Shown: positions 26,654 through 36,040 of the stretch, piece by piece | Position numbering within the stretch: the first letter of the stretch is position 1 | Layout of the letters: each line of letters starts with the position of its first letter | NCBI RefSeq assembly: GCF_035784015.1 | Contig: NZ_JALKOW010000001.1 | Strand: one strand, 5' to 3' | From: Comamonas sp009360615 | GTDB taxonomy: Bacteria > Pseudomonadota > Gammaproteobacteria > Burkholderiales > Burkholderiaceae_C | Length of the DNA: 64,000 nucleotides | Position numbers and translations under genes: made by a program | The notes under the pieces: model-generated | Told to the model about the DNA's origin: nothing | The model's input: only the letters and a program-made list of their open reading frames with translations | Databases searched by the model: none

Positions 26654-27670
26654 ATGCAACGTCGTCATTTTCTTGCCGCCCTGCCTCTTTGCACTGCGCC
26701 CTGGGTTCATGCCCAGGGCAAGTCGCTGACTCCGCTGAAATTCACGCTGGACTTCCGCGTCAATGGTCAGACGGCGCCCTTCTTTCTGGCGCAGCAAAAC
26801 GGCTATTACCGCGATGAGGGGCTGGATGTGAGCCTGGACGTGGGGTCGGGTTCGGTGGCTTCCATCACCCGCATTGCCAGCGGTGCCTACCAGCTGGGCC
26901 TGGGCGATATCAGCTCGCTGATCGAGTTCAACGCACAGAACGCCGGCACGCCTCGTGTTCAGGCTGTCTATCAGTACTACAACCGCGCACCCTTTGTGAT
27001 CATCGGGCGCAAGGACCGGGGCATCACTTCGGACTTCGCAAGCCTCCAGGGCAAGAAGGTGGCCGCGGCGGCGGTGGAGTCCACGCGCCGAGCCTGGCCC
27101 ATGGTGGCGCGGCGCAGGAATCTGCCTGCCGATCTGTTTGCCTGGTCGACGACGGAGTTTTCGGCACGCGACAACGTCATGGTGCGTGGCGATGTGGATG
27201 CCGCCACCTATTTCCATGACTCGGCGGTATCGCTGTTTGCGCGTCTCAAGCCCGAGGAGCTTTCCATCCTGCGCTACAGCGACGCAGGCGTTCACCTGTA
27301 TGGCAACGCGATCCTGGCGTCCAGCCAGCTGATCGCCGAGAAACCGCAGGTCGTGGCCGCCTTCCTGCGCGCCACCAACCGTGCGATCGTGGAATGCCTG
27401 GGCAACCCGGCCGCAGGCATTGCCGCCGTGCGCCAGCGCGAGCCGATTCTCGACGAGAAGCTGGAGCTGGAGCGCTGGTCCATCACCGCACAGTATGTGG
27501 CAGCGGCAGACACGAAAAGCCATGGGCTGGGCGATTTCAGCAAGCGCGTGATGGAACAGCAACTGGACAGCGTGGTGCAGACCTTTGCGCTCAAGACCAC
27601 GCCATCGGCCGATGCCCTGTTCAACAGCAGCATGCTGCCCGCCAGGTCGGCTCGCATGCCCAAGGCCTGA
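26654..27670 (+). CDS. NMT1/SsuA-like ABC substrate-binding protein 1
   Basis: Periplasmic binding protein of 338 residues; the signal is MQRRHFLAALPLCTAPWVHA. The type II fold marks of the NMT1/THI5-like group are LKFTLDFRVNGQTAPFFLAQ, GYYRDEGLDVSLDVGSGS and LYGNAILASS. Relatives bind thiamine-precursor pyrimidines, sulfonates, taurine or other nitrogen-containing molecules. It heads a same-strand run: binding protein, deaminase, a second binding protein, ATPase and permease. The second binding protein is a clear but diverged relative, so the transporter may accept two ligands. A sigma-54 promoter lies upstream. Confidence 0.88.
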   Translation: MQRRHFLAALPLCTAPWVHAQGKSLTPLKFTLDFRVNGQTAPFFLAQQNGYYRDEGLDVSLDVGSGSVASITRIASGAYQLGLGDISSLIEFNAQNAGTPRVQAVYQYYNRAPFVIIGRKDRGITSDFASLQGKKVAAAAVESTRRAWPMVARRRNLPADLFAWSTTEFSARDNVMVRGDVDAATYFHDSAVSLFARLKPEELSILRYSDAGVHLYGNAILASSQLIAEKPQVVAAFLRATNRAIVECLGNPAAGIAAVRQREPILDEKLELERWSITAQYVAAADTKSHGLGDFSKRVMEQQLDSVVQTFALKTTPSADALFNSSMLPARSARMPKA

Positions 27671-27683
27671 GGAGGAATCAACC

Positions 27684-28184
27684 ATGTCATTGCCTCAAGC
27701 CCAGCCTTTGAGTGACACCGACGGCCGTTATCTGCGTCAGGCCATTGCGCTCGCGGATAAGGCGCGCGAGCGTGGAAACCGTCCGTTTGGCGCGCTGATC
27801 GTGGCAGCCGACGGTCGCGTGCTGGCGCAGGCCAGCAATGCCAACGGCGAAAGCGGCGATTGCACGGCCCATGCCGAGCTGTCGGCCATCCGCCTGGCCA
27901 GCCCTCTGCATTCACGCGATGAGCTGGCCCTCGCCACGCTGTACTCATCGGCCGAGCCCTGCGTGATGTGCGCCGGTGCGATCTTCTGGTCCGCCATCGG
28001 CCGGGTGGTCTATGGCATCGATGCCGAGCGGCTGCGCGTGTTCCGTGGCGAGCGGCTCGATCAGAAGGATGCCGAGATGTCCTGCCGCGATGTGTTCCAG
28101 GCCGCTTCGCACGCCATCGAATGCATCGGGCCAGCCTTGATCGAAGAGGCCAGCAGTTCGCACCAGGGCGCCTGGAAGGTCTGA
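27684..28184 (+). CDS. Nucleoside/nucleobase deaminase
   Basis: Zinc deaminase of 166 residues in the cytidine/deoxycytidylate deaminase-like family, GuaD/TadA-like branch. The catalytic site is complete: His-Ala-Glu in CTAHAELSAI, and the two zinc cysteines in EPCVMCAGAIFWS. Such enzymes deaminate guanine, cytosine or related rings, releasing ammonia. A strong GAGGAGG site lies before the ATG, 13 bases after the first binding-protein gene. Placed between two binding-protein genes of one uptake operon, it probably acts on the imported ring to free nitrogen. The exact substrate is not visible. Confidence 0.9.
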   Translation: MSLPQAQPLSDTDGRYLRQAIALADKARERGNRPFGALIVAADGRVLAQASNANGESGDCTAHAELSAIRLASPLHSRDELALATLYSSAEPCVMCAGAIFWSAIGRVVYGIDAERLRVFRGERLDQKDAEMSCRDVFQAASHAIECIGPALIEEASSSHQGAWKV

Positions 28185-28237
28185 GCACCCGCACGCATTC
28201 AACCGCAATTCATTGACATAGAGAGAGGGAAGCCACC

Positions 28238-29266
28238 ATGCAAACCAAGCGCCTGTTCCTGCAATCCGTTCTGGCCCTGGGCAGCTTTGCCAGCGCCACG
28301 GCCGCCTTTGCCGCCACGCCCATCAAATTCCAGCTCGACTGGCGTTTCGAAGGACCTGCGGCGCTGTTCCTGCAGCCAGTTGCCAAGGGCTATTTTCAGG
28401 CTGCGGGTCTGAATGTGACGGTGGATGCCGGCAGCGGCTCCGGTGGCGCGATTCAGCGCGTGGCATCGGGCTCCTACGACATGGGGTTTGCCGATCTGGC
28501 AGCGCTCATGGAGTTTCATGCCAACAACCCGGAAGTCAAGGACAAACCCGTCGCCGTGATGATGGTCTACAACAATACCCCGGCTTCGGTCATGGCGCTC
28601 AAGAAGAGTGCCATTGCCAAGCCCGCCGATCTGACGGGCAAAAAGCTGGGGGCCCCGGTGTTTGATGCCGGCCGGCGCGGCTTTCCGTTGTTTGCCAAGG
28701 CCAACAAGGTGGGCGATGTGCAATGGACCACCATGGATCCACCGCTGCGCGAGACCATGCTGGTGCGCGGCGATATCGACGCCATCACGGGCTTTACCTT
28801 TACGTCGCTGCTGAACCTGGAGGCACGCGGCGTGAAGGCGGCCGATGTGGTGGTCATGCCGTTTGCCGACAACGGCGTCAAGCTCTATGGCAACGCCATC
28901 ATCGCCAGCGCCAAGCTGGTGCGCGAGAACCCCGAAGCCGTGCGTGCCTTCCTCAAGGCCTTCAGTAAAGGGGCCAAGGAAGTCATGGCCAACCCCGCAG
29001 CCGCCATCGCCTATGTGAAGGAGCGCGACGGCATCGTCAACACCGCTCTGGAAACCCGGCGTCTGCAACTGGCGATCGACACCGTGATCAACACCGCCGA
29101 TGCACGCGGCGAAGGCTTTGGCCAGGTCAGCCCGACACGCATGGCGCTGATGGCTTCCCAGATCTCTGACGTCTATGCGACCAAGACACGCGTGAACCCC
29201 GAGACGCTCTGGAACGGCCGTTTCCTGCCGCCCGTCGCGGAACTCGACGTTTTTCCCAAAAAGTAA
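28238..29266 (+). CDS. NMT1/SsuA-like ABC substrate-binding protein 2
   Basis: Periplasmic binding protein of 342 residues with a cleavable signal ending AAFAAT. It shares the layout of the first binding protein: IKFQLDWRFEGPAALF, GYFQAAGLNVTVDAGSGSG and VKLYGNAIIASAKL, but differs through most of its length. The two probably arose by duplication and bind related ligands. The ATPase and permease genes follow on the same strand, so this copy is more likely the core partner of the transporter. Confidence 0.88.
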   Translation: MQTKRLFLQSVLALGSFASATAAFAATPIKFQLDWRFEGPAALFLQPVAKGYFQAAGLNVTVDAGSGSGGAIQRVASGSYDMGFADLAALMEFHANNPEVKDKPVAVMMVYNNTPASVMALKKSAIAKPADLTGKKLGAPVFDAGRRGFPLFAKANKVGDVQWTTMDPPLRETMLVRGDIDAITGFTFTSLLNLEARGVKAADVVVMPFADNGVKLYGNAIIASAKLVRENPEAVRAFLKAFSKGAKEVMANPAAAIAYVKERDGIVNTALETRRLQLAIDTVINTADARGEGFGQVSPTRMALMASQISDVYATKTRVNPETLWNGRFLPPVAELDVFPKK

Positions 29267-29323
29267 TTGCCCATTGATTGATTGCTGGATGCGCTTGTGT
29301 GACAGGCGCTACAGCCTGTTTTT

Positions 29324-30172
29324 ATGAAGTCATCAGATACAGAAGCTGCCCGGCCCTTTGTCGAATTCAAGGACGTCTGGCTGGCTTATAACGAAGAGCT
29401 GCTGCAGGCCAACCACTTTGCGGTGGAGGCCATCGACCTCACGGTGCAGCGCGGCGAGTTCATCGCCATCGTCGGCCCTTCGGGCTGCGGCAAGTCCACT
29501 TTCATGAAGCTCACCACGGGCCTGAAGATGCCGTCCATGGGGCGCATCACGGTCGATGGCCAGCGCGTGACGGGGCCGCTCAAGATCTCGGGCATGGCAT
29601 TCCAGTCCTCGTCGCTGCTGCCCTGGCGCACCACGCTGGACAATGTGCTGCTGCCGCTGGAGATCGTGGAGCCGCACCGCTCGCAATTCAAGCAAAAGCG
29701 CAAGGAATACGAGGCGCGTGCCATCGAGCTGCTGGGCAAGGTCGGACTCGCGGGCTATGAACGCAAATACCCCTGGCAGCTGTCAGGCGGCATGCAGCAG
29801 CGCGCCAGCATCTGCCGCGCCCTGATTCACGAGCCGCAGATGCTGCTGCTCGACGAGCCTTTTGGCGCGCTCGACGCCTTCACGCGTGAAGAGCTGTGGT
29901 GCATTTTGCGCGACCTGCAGGCCGAGCAGAAGTTCAATGTGATCCTGGTCACGCATGATCTGCGCGAGAGCGTGTTCCTGGCCGATACCGTCTATGTGAT
30001 GAGCAAAAGCCCGGGCCGCTTCGTGGTGCGCCGCGACATCGACCTGCCGCGCCCGCGCGATCTGGAGGTCACCTACACCCCCGAGTTCTCGGACATCGTC
30101 TACGAGCTGCGCGGCCATATCGGAGCCCTGCGCAAAAGCGGCACCGATACCGCTGCAGCCATTCCTCAATAA
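29324..30172 (+). CDS. ABC transporter ATPase, TauB/SsuB-like
   Basis: ATP-binding subunit of 282 residues. Walker A is GPSGCGKST, the signature is LSGGMQQRASICRAL, Walker B is LLLDEPFGALD and the switch His lies in VTHDLRES. It belongs to the nitrate/sulfonate/taurine/NMT1 importer group. The permease gene starts eight bases after its stop. It energises uptake of the ligands of the two upstream binding proteins. Confidence 0.92.
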   Translation: MKSSDTEAARPFVEFKDVWLAYNEELLQANHFAVEAIDLTVQRGEFIAIVGPSGCGKSTFMKLTTGLKMPSMGRITVDGQRVTGPLKISGMAFQSSSLLPWRTTLDNVLLPLEIVEPHRSQFKQKRKEYEARAIELLGKVGLAGYERKYPWQLSGGMQQRASICRALIHEPQMLLLDEPFGALDAFTREELWCILRDLQAEQKFNVILVTHDLRESVFLADTVYVMSKSPGRFVVRRDIDLPRPRDLEVTYTPEFSDIVYELRGHIGALRKSGTDTAAAIPQ

Positions 30173-30180
30173 GGCGCACC

Positions 30181-30951
30181 ATGAAACATCAAAAAACTGC
30201 CGAGCGCTGGGCTCCCTGGCTGCTGTTGCTGCTGATCGTCCTGCTATGGCAGATCATCTGTTCGGGCTTCGGCGTCTCGGAATTCATCTTCCCCAGCCCC
30301 TGGGCCATCGGCCATCAGCTCTATGAGTTTGCGGGCACGATTGCCCTGCATGCGTGGCGCACCTACTGGGTGACGATGGCGGGCTTTGCGCTGGCGATCG
30401 TGGTGGGCGTGCTGCTGGGGTTTCTGATCGGCTCCTCGCGCCTGGCCTATGCGGCGTTCTATCCGCTGATGACGGCTTTCAACGCCCTGCCCAAGGCCGC
30501 GTTCGTGCCGATTCTGGTGGTCTGGTTCGGCATCGGTGCAGGCCCGGCCATTCTCACGGCCTTTCTGATCAGCTTCTTCCCCATCATGGTCAATATCGCC
30601 ACGGGTCTGGCCACGCTGGAGCCCGAACTGGAAGATGTGCTGCGCGTGCTGGGAGCCAAGCGCTGGGACGTGCTGATCAAGGTCGGCCTGCCGCGTTCCC
30701 TGCCGTATTTCTACGGATCGCTCAAGGTCGCGATCACGCTGGCCTTCGTGGGCACCACGGTCAGCGAAATGACGGCAGCCAACGAGGGTATCGGCTACCT
30801 GCTGGTCTCCGCCGGCTCTTCCATGCAGATGGGCCTGGCCTTTGCGGGGCTGATCGTGGTGGGGGCCATGGCCATGGTGATGTACGAGCTGTTCAATCTG
30901 CTGGAAAAGCACACCACGGGCTGGGCACGCCGCGGCTCTCAGGGCGAGTGA
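30181..30951 (+). CDS. ABC transporter permease, SsuC/TauC-like
   Basis: Inner-membrane permease of 256 residues with six hydrophobic helices. The cytoplasmic coupling loop is EDVLRVLGAKRWDVLIKVGLPRSLPYF, the usual EAA motif of this group. It ends the uptake operon: binding protein, deaminase, binding protein, ATPase, permease, then a 17-base-stem terminator. A single permease would form a homodimer. Confidence 0.92.
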   Translation: MKHQKTAERWAPWLLLLLIVLLWQIICSGFGVSEFIFPSPWAIGHQLYEFAGTIALHAWRTYWVTMAGFALAIVVGVLLGFLIGSSRLAYAAFYPLMTAFNALPKAAFVPILVVWFGIGAGPAILTAFLISFFPIMVNIATGLATLEPELEDVLRVLGAKRWDVLIKVGLPRSLPYFYGSLKVAITLAFVGTTVSEMTAANEGIGYLLVSAGSSMQMGLAFAGLIVVGAMAMVMYELFNLLEKHTTGWARRGSQGE

Positions 30952-30980
30952 TGCGCTGACGCTGATCGCGGTTGAAAAGG

Positions 30981-31020
30981 AAAAAGGCCTGCCGGATTGT
31001 CCATCCGGCAGGCCTTTTTT
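30981..31020. terminator. Strong bidirectional terminator
   Basis: Perfect 17-base stem (AAAAAGGCCTGCCGGAT with its reverse complement), 5-base loop TGTCC and a T run on both strands. It separates the uptake operon from the converging phosphoethanolamine transferase gene. Confidence 0.93.
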
Positions 31021-31038
31021 GTGCTGCGCAGTCAATAC

Positions 31039-32736
31039 CTAGCTGGCCTTGCGGCAGCTGGCAAATGCATCCAGCGGCTGTTTGTAGGTCGGCGAGGTGA
31101 CGTCCATCAGGCCCATGACCGTATGGAACAGGTTGTCATGCGAGAGGGGCTGATCCAGTGTCTTGCTCAGGCAGTTCTGATTCAGGCCGGTACGAGCACC
31201 CAGCGTTCCCAGCCAGGCAATCATGGGCACATGCTTCTGATCATCGGGGGCCATGGCATAGGGCATGCCATGCAGATAGACACCGAGTTCGCCCAGCGAC
31301 TCGCCGTGGTCGGACATGTAGAACATGCCGGTTTCAAACTGGCTCTGCTGGGTCTTGAGCCAGTCGATGGTCTGGGCCAGGAAATGGTCGGTATAGCGAA
31401 TGGAGTTGTCGTAGACATTGACCACGTTTTGCTGTGGGCAGCTGGACAGGGCATTGGTGGCGCATTCGGGTTTGAAGGCCTTGAGGTCCGGAGTGGAGCG
31501 CTTGAAGTATTCGGGGCCATGACTGCCCATCTGGTGCATGACCAGAACCAGACCCTTGGCGCGGCGTGCGGGGTCCAGCTTGGCGATGCGCTCGTCCAGA
31601 CCCTCGAGCAGCAGGGCATCCAGGCATTCGCCATCCTGGGCGCACAAGGCCTTGCCGGCAGGCGTATTCACGCTGTCGGCGGTATCTGCCATGGGAATGC
31701 GCTTGCACACGCCTTTGCAGCCGGCCTGGTTGTCGATCCAAAGCACGGCGAGTCCGGCAGCCTGCAGGACGTCGAGAAGATTGTCATGCTCGACCTTGGA
31801 GGCGTAGAAGCCTTCTCGGCCCAGGTTGGAGAACATGCAGGGCACCGACTCGCGGGTGCTGGTGCCGCAGGAGCGCGCGTTGCGCCAGCTCAGCACGTCG
31901 CGCTTGGCCAGCTCGGGGTTGGTATCGCGTTCATAGCCGTTGAGGCTGAAGTTCCTGGCGCGCGCCGTCTCGCCGACGACCAGCACCAGCAGCGGTGGCT
32001 TCTTGGCGGCAGCGTAGCTGGCCCCCAGGGCTGCACCGCTCGTGATGCTGACAAAAGGCTTGGGTTTGTTGAGGATAGGGTCCAGAGCCACCGAGGCCGC
32101 GGACAGCACGGGATTGATCGGATTGATCATGTAGCGCAGCCAGAGATTGTTGCGCACCACCGGCGCCAGGTCTCGATAAGAGACCGCCAGCGAGGCGGCG
32201 ATCAGTGCAATGCCCCCCAGCAGCAACAAGGCGGTGCGCAGCAGGTTGCGCCAGATGCTTCGGGCGCGCTTGAGCGGGGTTTTCCACAGCCAGATGGCTG
32301 GCAGGATGGCGATGACCAGCACTTCGAGCAGCAGCTTGATGTTGAACAGGTCGGAGCTTTCGCGTGCGTCGGTCTGGAGGATGTTGTGGATCATGCCCTT
32401 GTCCATCACGGTGCCGTAGCTGACCATGAAGTACTGGGAGCTGGCCGCCACGAGCAGCAGCGCGATCCAGAACGGCTTGGTAAAGCGCGGCCAGGCGAAC
32501 AGGGAGGTCAGCAACAGGCTGGCACCCAGCACCAGCGGTGCGACCCGCAGTGCAAGAACGGCCAGGCTGCCGTGGTAGCCATCCAGTGAGGGCAGGCGCA
32601 GCCACAGGGCCCAGTTGGCCGTCAGCGTCAGCCATAGGGCCAGTGCCAGAGCAATGAACTGAGGGGAGCGAGGTTGAAAAAGCCCCTTGTGAACGGGGGC
32701 GGAAACGGAGTCTTGGATAGCCACGGCAGAGGGCAA
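31039..32736 (-). CDS. Phosphoethanolamine transferase, EptA/MCR-like
   Basis: Membrane enzyme of 565 residues that transfers phosphoethanolamine to lipid A. Five N-terminal helices span about 25-185; the periplasmic alkaline-phosphatase-like domain follows. Catalytic marks are GETARA (Glu256), the nucleophile Thr in SCGTSTRESVPCMFS (near 292), a His in QMGSHGPEYF and YMSDHGESLGE near the C-terminus. Paired cysteines typical of the family are present. The modification lowers the negative charge of lipid A and reduces sensitivity to cationic peptides; as a chromosomal gene without a mobile element it looks native. No PmrAB-type regulator is adjacent. Confidence 0.9.
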   Translation of the reverse strand: MPSAVAIQDSVSAPVHKGLFQPRSPQFIALALALWLTLTANWALWLRLPSLDGYHGSLAVLALRVAPLVLGASLLLTSLFAWPRFTKPFWIALLLVAASSQYFMVSYGTVMDKGMIHNILQTDARESSDLFNIKLLLEVLVIAILPAIWLWKTPLKRARSIWRNLLRTALLLLGGIALIAASLAVSYRDLAPVVRNNLWLRYMINPINPVLSAASVALDPILNKPKPFVSITSGAALGASYAAAKKPPLLVLVVGETARARNFSLNGYERDTNPELAKRDVLSWRNARSCGTSTRESVPCMFSNLGREGFYASKVEHDNLLDVLQAAGLAVLWIDNQAGCKGVCKRIPMADTADSVNTPAGKALCAQDGECLDALLLEGLDERIAKLDPARRAKGLVLVMHQMGSHGPEYFKRSTPDLKAFKPECATNALSSCPQQNVVNVYDNSIRYTDHFLAQTIDWLKTQQSQFETGMFYMSDHGESLGELGVYLHGMPYAMAPDDQKHVPMIAWLGTLGARTGLNQNCLSKTLDQPLSHDNLFHTVMGLMDVTSPTYKQPLDAFASCRKAS

Positions 32737-32840
32737 AAAAATGGGTGTCGGACAAGTCTGGCGGGACTTTCTTAAAAAGCGCTGAAGCTTCCTACATGGT
32801 TAACCCTGTTAAAAAATGATTTTCTGTCTATCGGAGGAAA

Positions 32841-34034
32841 TTATTGACACTGCGACGCTGTTTTTGCCGCTTCTCCCCACTGAGCGCATAGCCGCAGCTT
32901 GCGTTCCTCAGGAGGCAGTTTCGACAGATCGCGCATCTGCGCATAGAAGCGGTGCCAGGTTTCCTGCGTGGCCGGGCCATCGCCGCGCAGCTGCAGCCAC
33001 CAGCGGGTCATGGCGGGAACCCAGTCGTCATAGGCCGCCAGGGCTCCGAAGCTGGCATTGTTGGCCTGCGCCACCCACTCGTCGGTCTGGGCGAGGCGGC
33101 GGTCATACTGCTCGCGCAAGGCCGGGCTGGTGAGCAGGGGCGCGTCTGCGGCGATCCATTGCGCCCTGAGCTGTGCATAGGTGCTGCGGAATTCTTCCAA
33201 TACCTTGTCTTTGAGCGCGGGCAGCGATTTTGCATCAACGGGCCGGGTACCGTCAGTCTCGTAGATTTGTTGCAGGCGCCGGCGGGTCTCGCGTGTGAGC
33301 TGCTGCCAGCGCTCTCGCCGCTGCAGGCCCTGCTGCCAGCGTTGCTGCGTGGCGGGGCTGGCGTGGCCGTGCAGCCATAAAGGCGTGGCCATGCGCTCCA
33401 CCGTGGTGGCAAAGGACTCGTTGAAGGCCGTGTCGTTCTTCACATACAGCAGCTGGTGGGCCAATTCGTGGAACAGCAGACCGGCAAAGTCGCCTTCCTG
33501 CCAGGAGGCGAAGGTGCTGAGCAGGGGGTCGCCGCCCAGCCAGTTCAGATAGCCCAGCGTGGAGTAGGCCGGAACGCCATAGACGCTGGTCTCCAGCCCT
33601 CGGACCTGAAGCCTGAGCGCCTCTGCCCGTGCATCTTCCTGGCTGAAATAGCCCCGGTAGGCAATGCAGCCGGTGATGGGGAAGCACCACTGGTGCATCT
33701 CCAGGCTGTAGACCGGGGCTGCCACCACGTTCCAGACGGCATATGGGCGCTGCAGCTGGGCATAGCGGGTGTAGCTGGCGTTGTCGGGAAGGGCGAGCTC
33801 CTGGCTGGCAAAGCGGCGCATGCGCTGCGCCGTCTGCAGGCGCTGTCGCAGCTCCGCAGGGGTGCTGTCCTCGCGCAGCCAGTCATCGACGGGCCGCGCG
33901 GCCTGAAGAATCTGCATCTGGCCCTTGAAACCCTGCCAGTAATAGCCGGCACTGCTGCAGCCCGTGAGGCCGGCCATTGCGGCGCCAATTCCCAGCAGAG
34001 CCCTCAGGCTGACTACACTCATCCTTTTTCTCAT
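32841..34034 (-). CDS. Putative lipoprotein aminopeptidase
   Basis: Lipoprotein of 397 residues; the lipobox is LTGC after a short signal. It matches the putative aminopeptidase family of beta- and gamma-proteobacteria: QMQILQAARPVDDWL near the mature start, YGVPAYSTLGYLNWLGGDPLLSTF, then the zinc motif HELAHQLLY and a second-shell FNESFATTVE. Predicted to be anchored in the envelope and to cleave peptides; activity in this family is not well shown. It ends 104 bases before the phosphoethanolamine transferase gene in transcription order, so cotranscription is possible. Confidence 0.82.
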   Translation of the reverse strand: MRKRMSVVSLRALLGIGAAMAGLTGCSSAGYYWQGFKGQMQILQAARPVDDWLREDSTPAELRQRLQTAQRMRRFASQELALPDNASYTRYAQLQRPYAVWNVVAAPVYSLEMHQWCFPITGCIAYRGYFSQEDARAEALRLQVRGLETSVYGVPAYSTLGYLNWLGGDPLLSTFASWQEGDFAGLLFHELAHQLLYVKNDTAFNESFATTVERMATPLWLHGHASPATQQRWQQGLQRRERWQQLTRETRRRLQQIYETDGTRPVDAKSLPALKDKVLEEFRSTYAQLRAQWIAADAPLLTSPALREQYDRRLAQTDEWVAQANNASFGALAAYDDWVPAMTRWWLQLRGDGPATQETWHRFYAQMRDLSKLPPEERKLRLCAQWGEAAKTASQCQ

Positions 34035-34064
34035 TGCGCTTGTCCGCCTGTCTGGTTTCGCTTC

Positions 34065-34682
34065 ATGGATTTTCTAACGCTCGCCATCATTGTCACCACC
34101 GTGCTCTACGTGCTCAAGAAGCAGGAGCAACGCCAGCACACCCAGCTTCTGGCCCAGCACCTGGCACGCTTTCAGATCGAGAAGCTCATGGCCAATCTGA
34201 TGGAAGGGTATCTGCGCGTCATCGGCGAGAAGGATGCCCAGCGGCGTGAGCAGATCTGGCCCGTGCTGGCCAATACCGAGAGCAGCCTGGTGAGCCAGTT
34301 CCAGCGTTTTGCACAAGAATTTGCCACCTTGCCAGCCGAGCAGACACGTGCCAGCACCCTGCCGCTGGCGCTGCCCTATGCGACCCGCGTTCTTCCTTCG
34401 GCCAGCCTGGATGTACGCGAGGCCATGAAGCTGCACGCCCAGGCGCTTGCAGCAGCCCGTGTCGGCGACGCAGTCGACGAGGAGGAGCGCAAGCGCCGTG
34501 CCTTCACCATGACGGCCGAACTGATGCTGATGCAACACACTTGTCACTGGTTCTGCCGCAGCCGTACCGTTGCGTCCATGCGTTTGCTGGCGCGCCACAA
34601 GACGGCCTATGAGCAAGTGCTGCAGTCCATCGCCCCAGGCACCCTCAAAGCCTATGAAAAGTTGGTGAAGGCCCGCAGCTGA
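34065..34682 (+). CDS. Hypothetical membrane-anchored protein
   Basis: Protein of 205 residues that I do not recognise. A single N-terminal hydrophobic helix (LTLAIIVTTVLYVL) is followed by a charged, mostly helical soluble part rich in Gln, Arg and Glu, with a region of probable coiled coil near 20-70. A Cys-x4-Cys pair (HTCHWFCRS) lies near residue 163. The start ATG 34065 has no strong ribosome-binding site. It is divergent from the lipoprotein aminopeptidase gene and lies 75 bases before the cyclopropane synthase gene on the same strand. Confidence 0.7.
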   Translation: MDFLTLAIIVTTVLYVLKKQEQRQHTQLLAQHLARFQIEKLMANLMEGYLRVIGEKDAQRREQIWPVLANTESSLVSQFQRFAQEFATLPAEQTRASTLPLALPYATRVLPSASLDVREAMKLHAQALAAARVGDAVDEEERKRRAFTMTAELMLMQHTCHWFCRSRTVASMRLLARHKTAYEQVLQSIAPGTLKAYEKLVKARS

Positions 34683-34756
34683 GGCCTCGTCTGACCCGGA
34701 CCGGTCCCGGTTCGGAGATGTTTGCCGTCTTGACCCTGCCATGGTCGATGTGAACA

Positions 34757-36028
34757 ATGGTTTTCATGAAAAACCTGTTGAGCACACTGGAGCCGTTGCT
34801 AGCAAGACTTCCTGTGACGGCATCGGTAGAACTACCATCGGGCGAGCGTATCGGGTCTGAACACAGTGCGGTTCAACTCGTTTTTCGCTCCCCCAAGGCC
34901 CTGGCGGCATTGCTGGACGGCCAGATCGGATCGATCGGTTCGGCCATCGTCGAGGGGTGGGTGGAGGTCAAGGGAAGCTCCCGCGACATCATGGCAGCCG
35001 CCGCCGGGCTGCTGCGCGGCGATCCGGTCAGCCATGCGCCCTCCTGGCTGGGGCAGACGGTTTCCAAGGCCAGATCACTGGCCATGCATACGCTGACGCG
35101 CGATGCCGAGCAGATCCAGTTTCATTACGATCTCTCCGACGACTTCTACGCGCTGTGGCTGGATCCGCGCCGTGTCTATTCCTGTGCCTACTACAAAGAG
35201 CAGAGCATGAGCCTGGCCCAGGCGCAGGAGGCCAAGCTCGATCACATCTGCAAAAAGCTCAGGCTCCAGCCTGGCGAGCGCTTCTGGGACATCGGATCCG
35301 GCTGGGGCGGGCTGATCTTCTGGGCGGCCGAACATTACGGAGTCCAGGCCCATGGCATCACGCTGTCGCGCAACCAGTTCGATCATGTGCAGCGCCTGAT
35401 TGCCGAGAAGGGTCTGCAGGGCAAGGTCCGGGTCGAGCTGCGCGACTACCGGCAAATGGGGGATGTGGAGCCGTTCGACAAGATCGGTTCGGTCGGCATG
35501 TTCGAGCACGTGGGCAGCGCCAACCTGCCGGAATATTTCGAAACCATCCATTCCATGCTCAGGCCCGGTGGTCTGGCGCTGATCCACGGCATCACGGCGG
35601 GCGGAGTCAGCAATGTGGAGCTGGGCGCCGGCATGGGCGAGTTCATCAACCGCTACATCTTTCCCGGTGGCGAGCTCATGCATGTCAGCCGCGTGCTGCA
35701 TGATCTGGCGGCCAGCGGACTGGAGATGGTGGATACCGAAAACTTGCGCCCGCACTATGCGCGCACGCTCTGGTCCTGGTCGGACACGCTGGAGAGCCGG
35801 CTGGGTGAGGCCCAGGCCATCTTGCAGGCGCAGTATGACGCGGAAAAAGCCGCCAAGGCGCTGCGCGCCTATCGCCTCTATCTGGCCGGCTCGGCCATGG
35901 GCTTCGAACATGGCTGGATTGCGCTGCATCAGATGCTTTGCTGCAAACCCGATGGAGATCTGCACAGCGGCGCGATGGCGGGCGCGCAGAGCGGCTATCC
36001 TTTCAATCGGGAATACATCTACCGTTGA
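34757..36028 (+). CDS. cfa: Cyclopropane-fatty-acyl-phospholipid synthase family
   Basis: S-adenosylmethionine-dependent enzyme of 423 residues. The N-terminal lipid-binding part (about 1-110) precedes a Rossmann methyltransferase domain with AEQIQFHYDLSDDFYALWL, CAYYKEQSMSLAQAQ and the AdoMet loop DIGSGWGGL. The bicarbonate-site region GMFEHVG and the IFPGGELMH stretch are typical of CFA synthases. It would methylenate unsaturated acyl chains in membrane phospholipids, a stress adaptation. ATG 34766 is a possible alternative start. Confidence 0.88.
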   Translation: MVFMKNLLSTLEPLLARLPVTASVELPSGERIGSEHSAVQLVFRSPKALAALLDGQIGSIGSAIVEGWVEVKGSSRDIMAAAAGLLRGDPVSHAPSWLGQTVSKARSLAMHTLTRDAEQIQFHYDLSDDFYALWLDPRRVYSCAYYKEQSMSLAQAQEAKLDHICKKLRLQPGERFWDIGSGWGGLIFWAAEHYGVQAHGITLSRNQFDHVQRLIAEKGLQGKVRVELRDYRQMGDVEPFDKIGSVGMFEHVGSANLPEYFETIHSMLRPGGLALIHGITAGGVSNVELGAGMGEFINRYIFPGGELMHVSRVLHDLAASGLEMVDTENLRPHYARTLWSWSDTLESRLGEAQAILQAQYDAEKAAKALRAYRLYLAGSAMGFEHGWIALHQMLCCKPDGDLHSGAMAGAQSGYPFNREYIYR

Positions 36029-36040
36029 AGGAACCGCTCC

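Noticed and set aside
31039..32736. Mobile colistin-resistance gene
   Set aside because: The enzyme has the EptA/MCR catalytic motifs, but no insertion sequence or plasmid gene is near and the base composition matches the surroundings. It looks chromosomal and native.
32760..32830. PmrA-type direct repeats before the phosphoethanolamine transferase gene
   Set aside because: The minus strand has TTAAC-AGGG-TTAAC, but the nine-base period does not fit the eleven-base period of the PmrA box.
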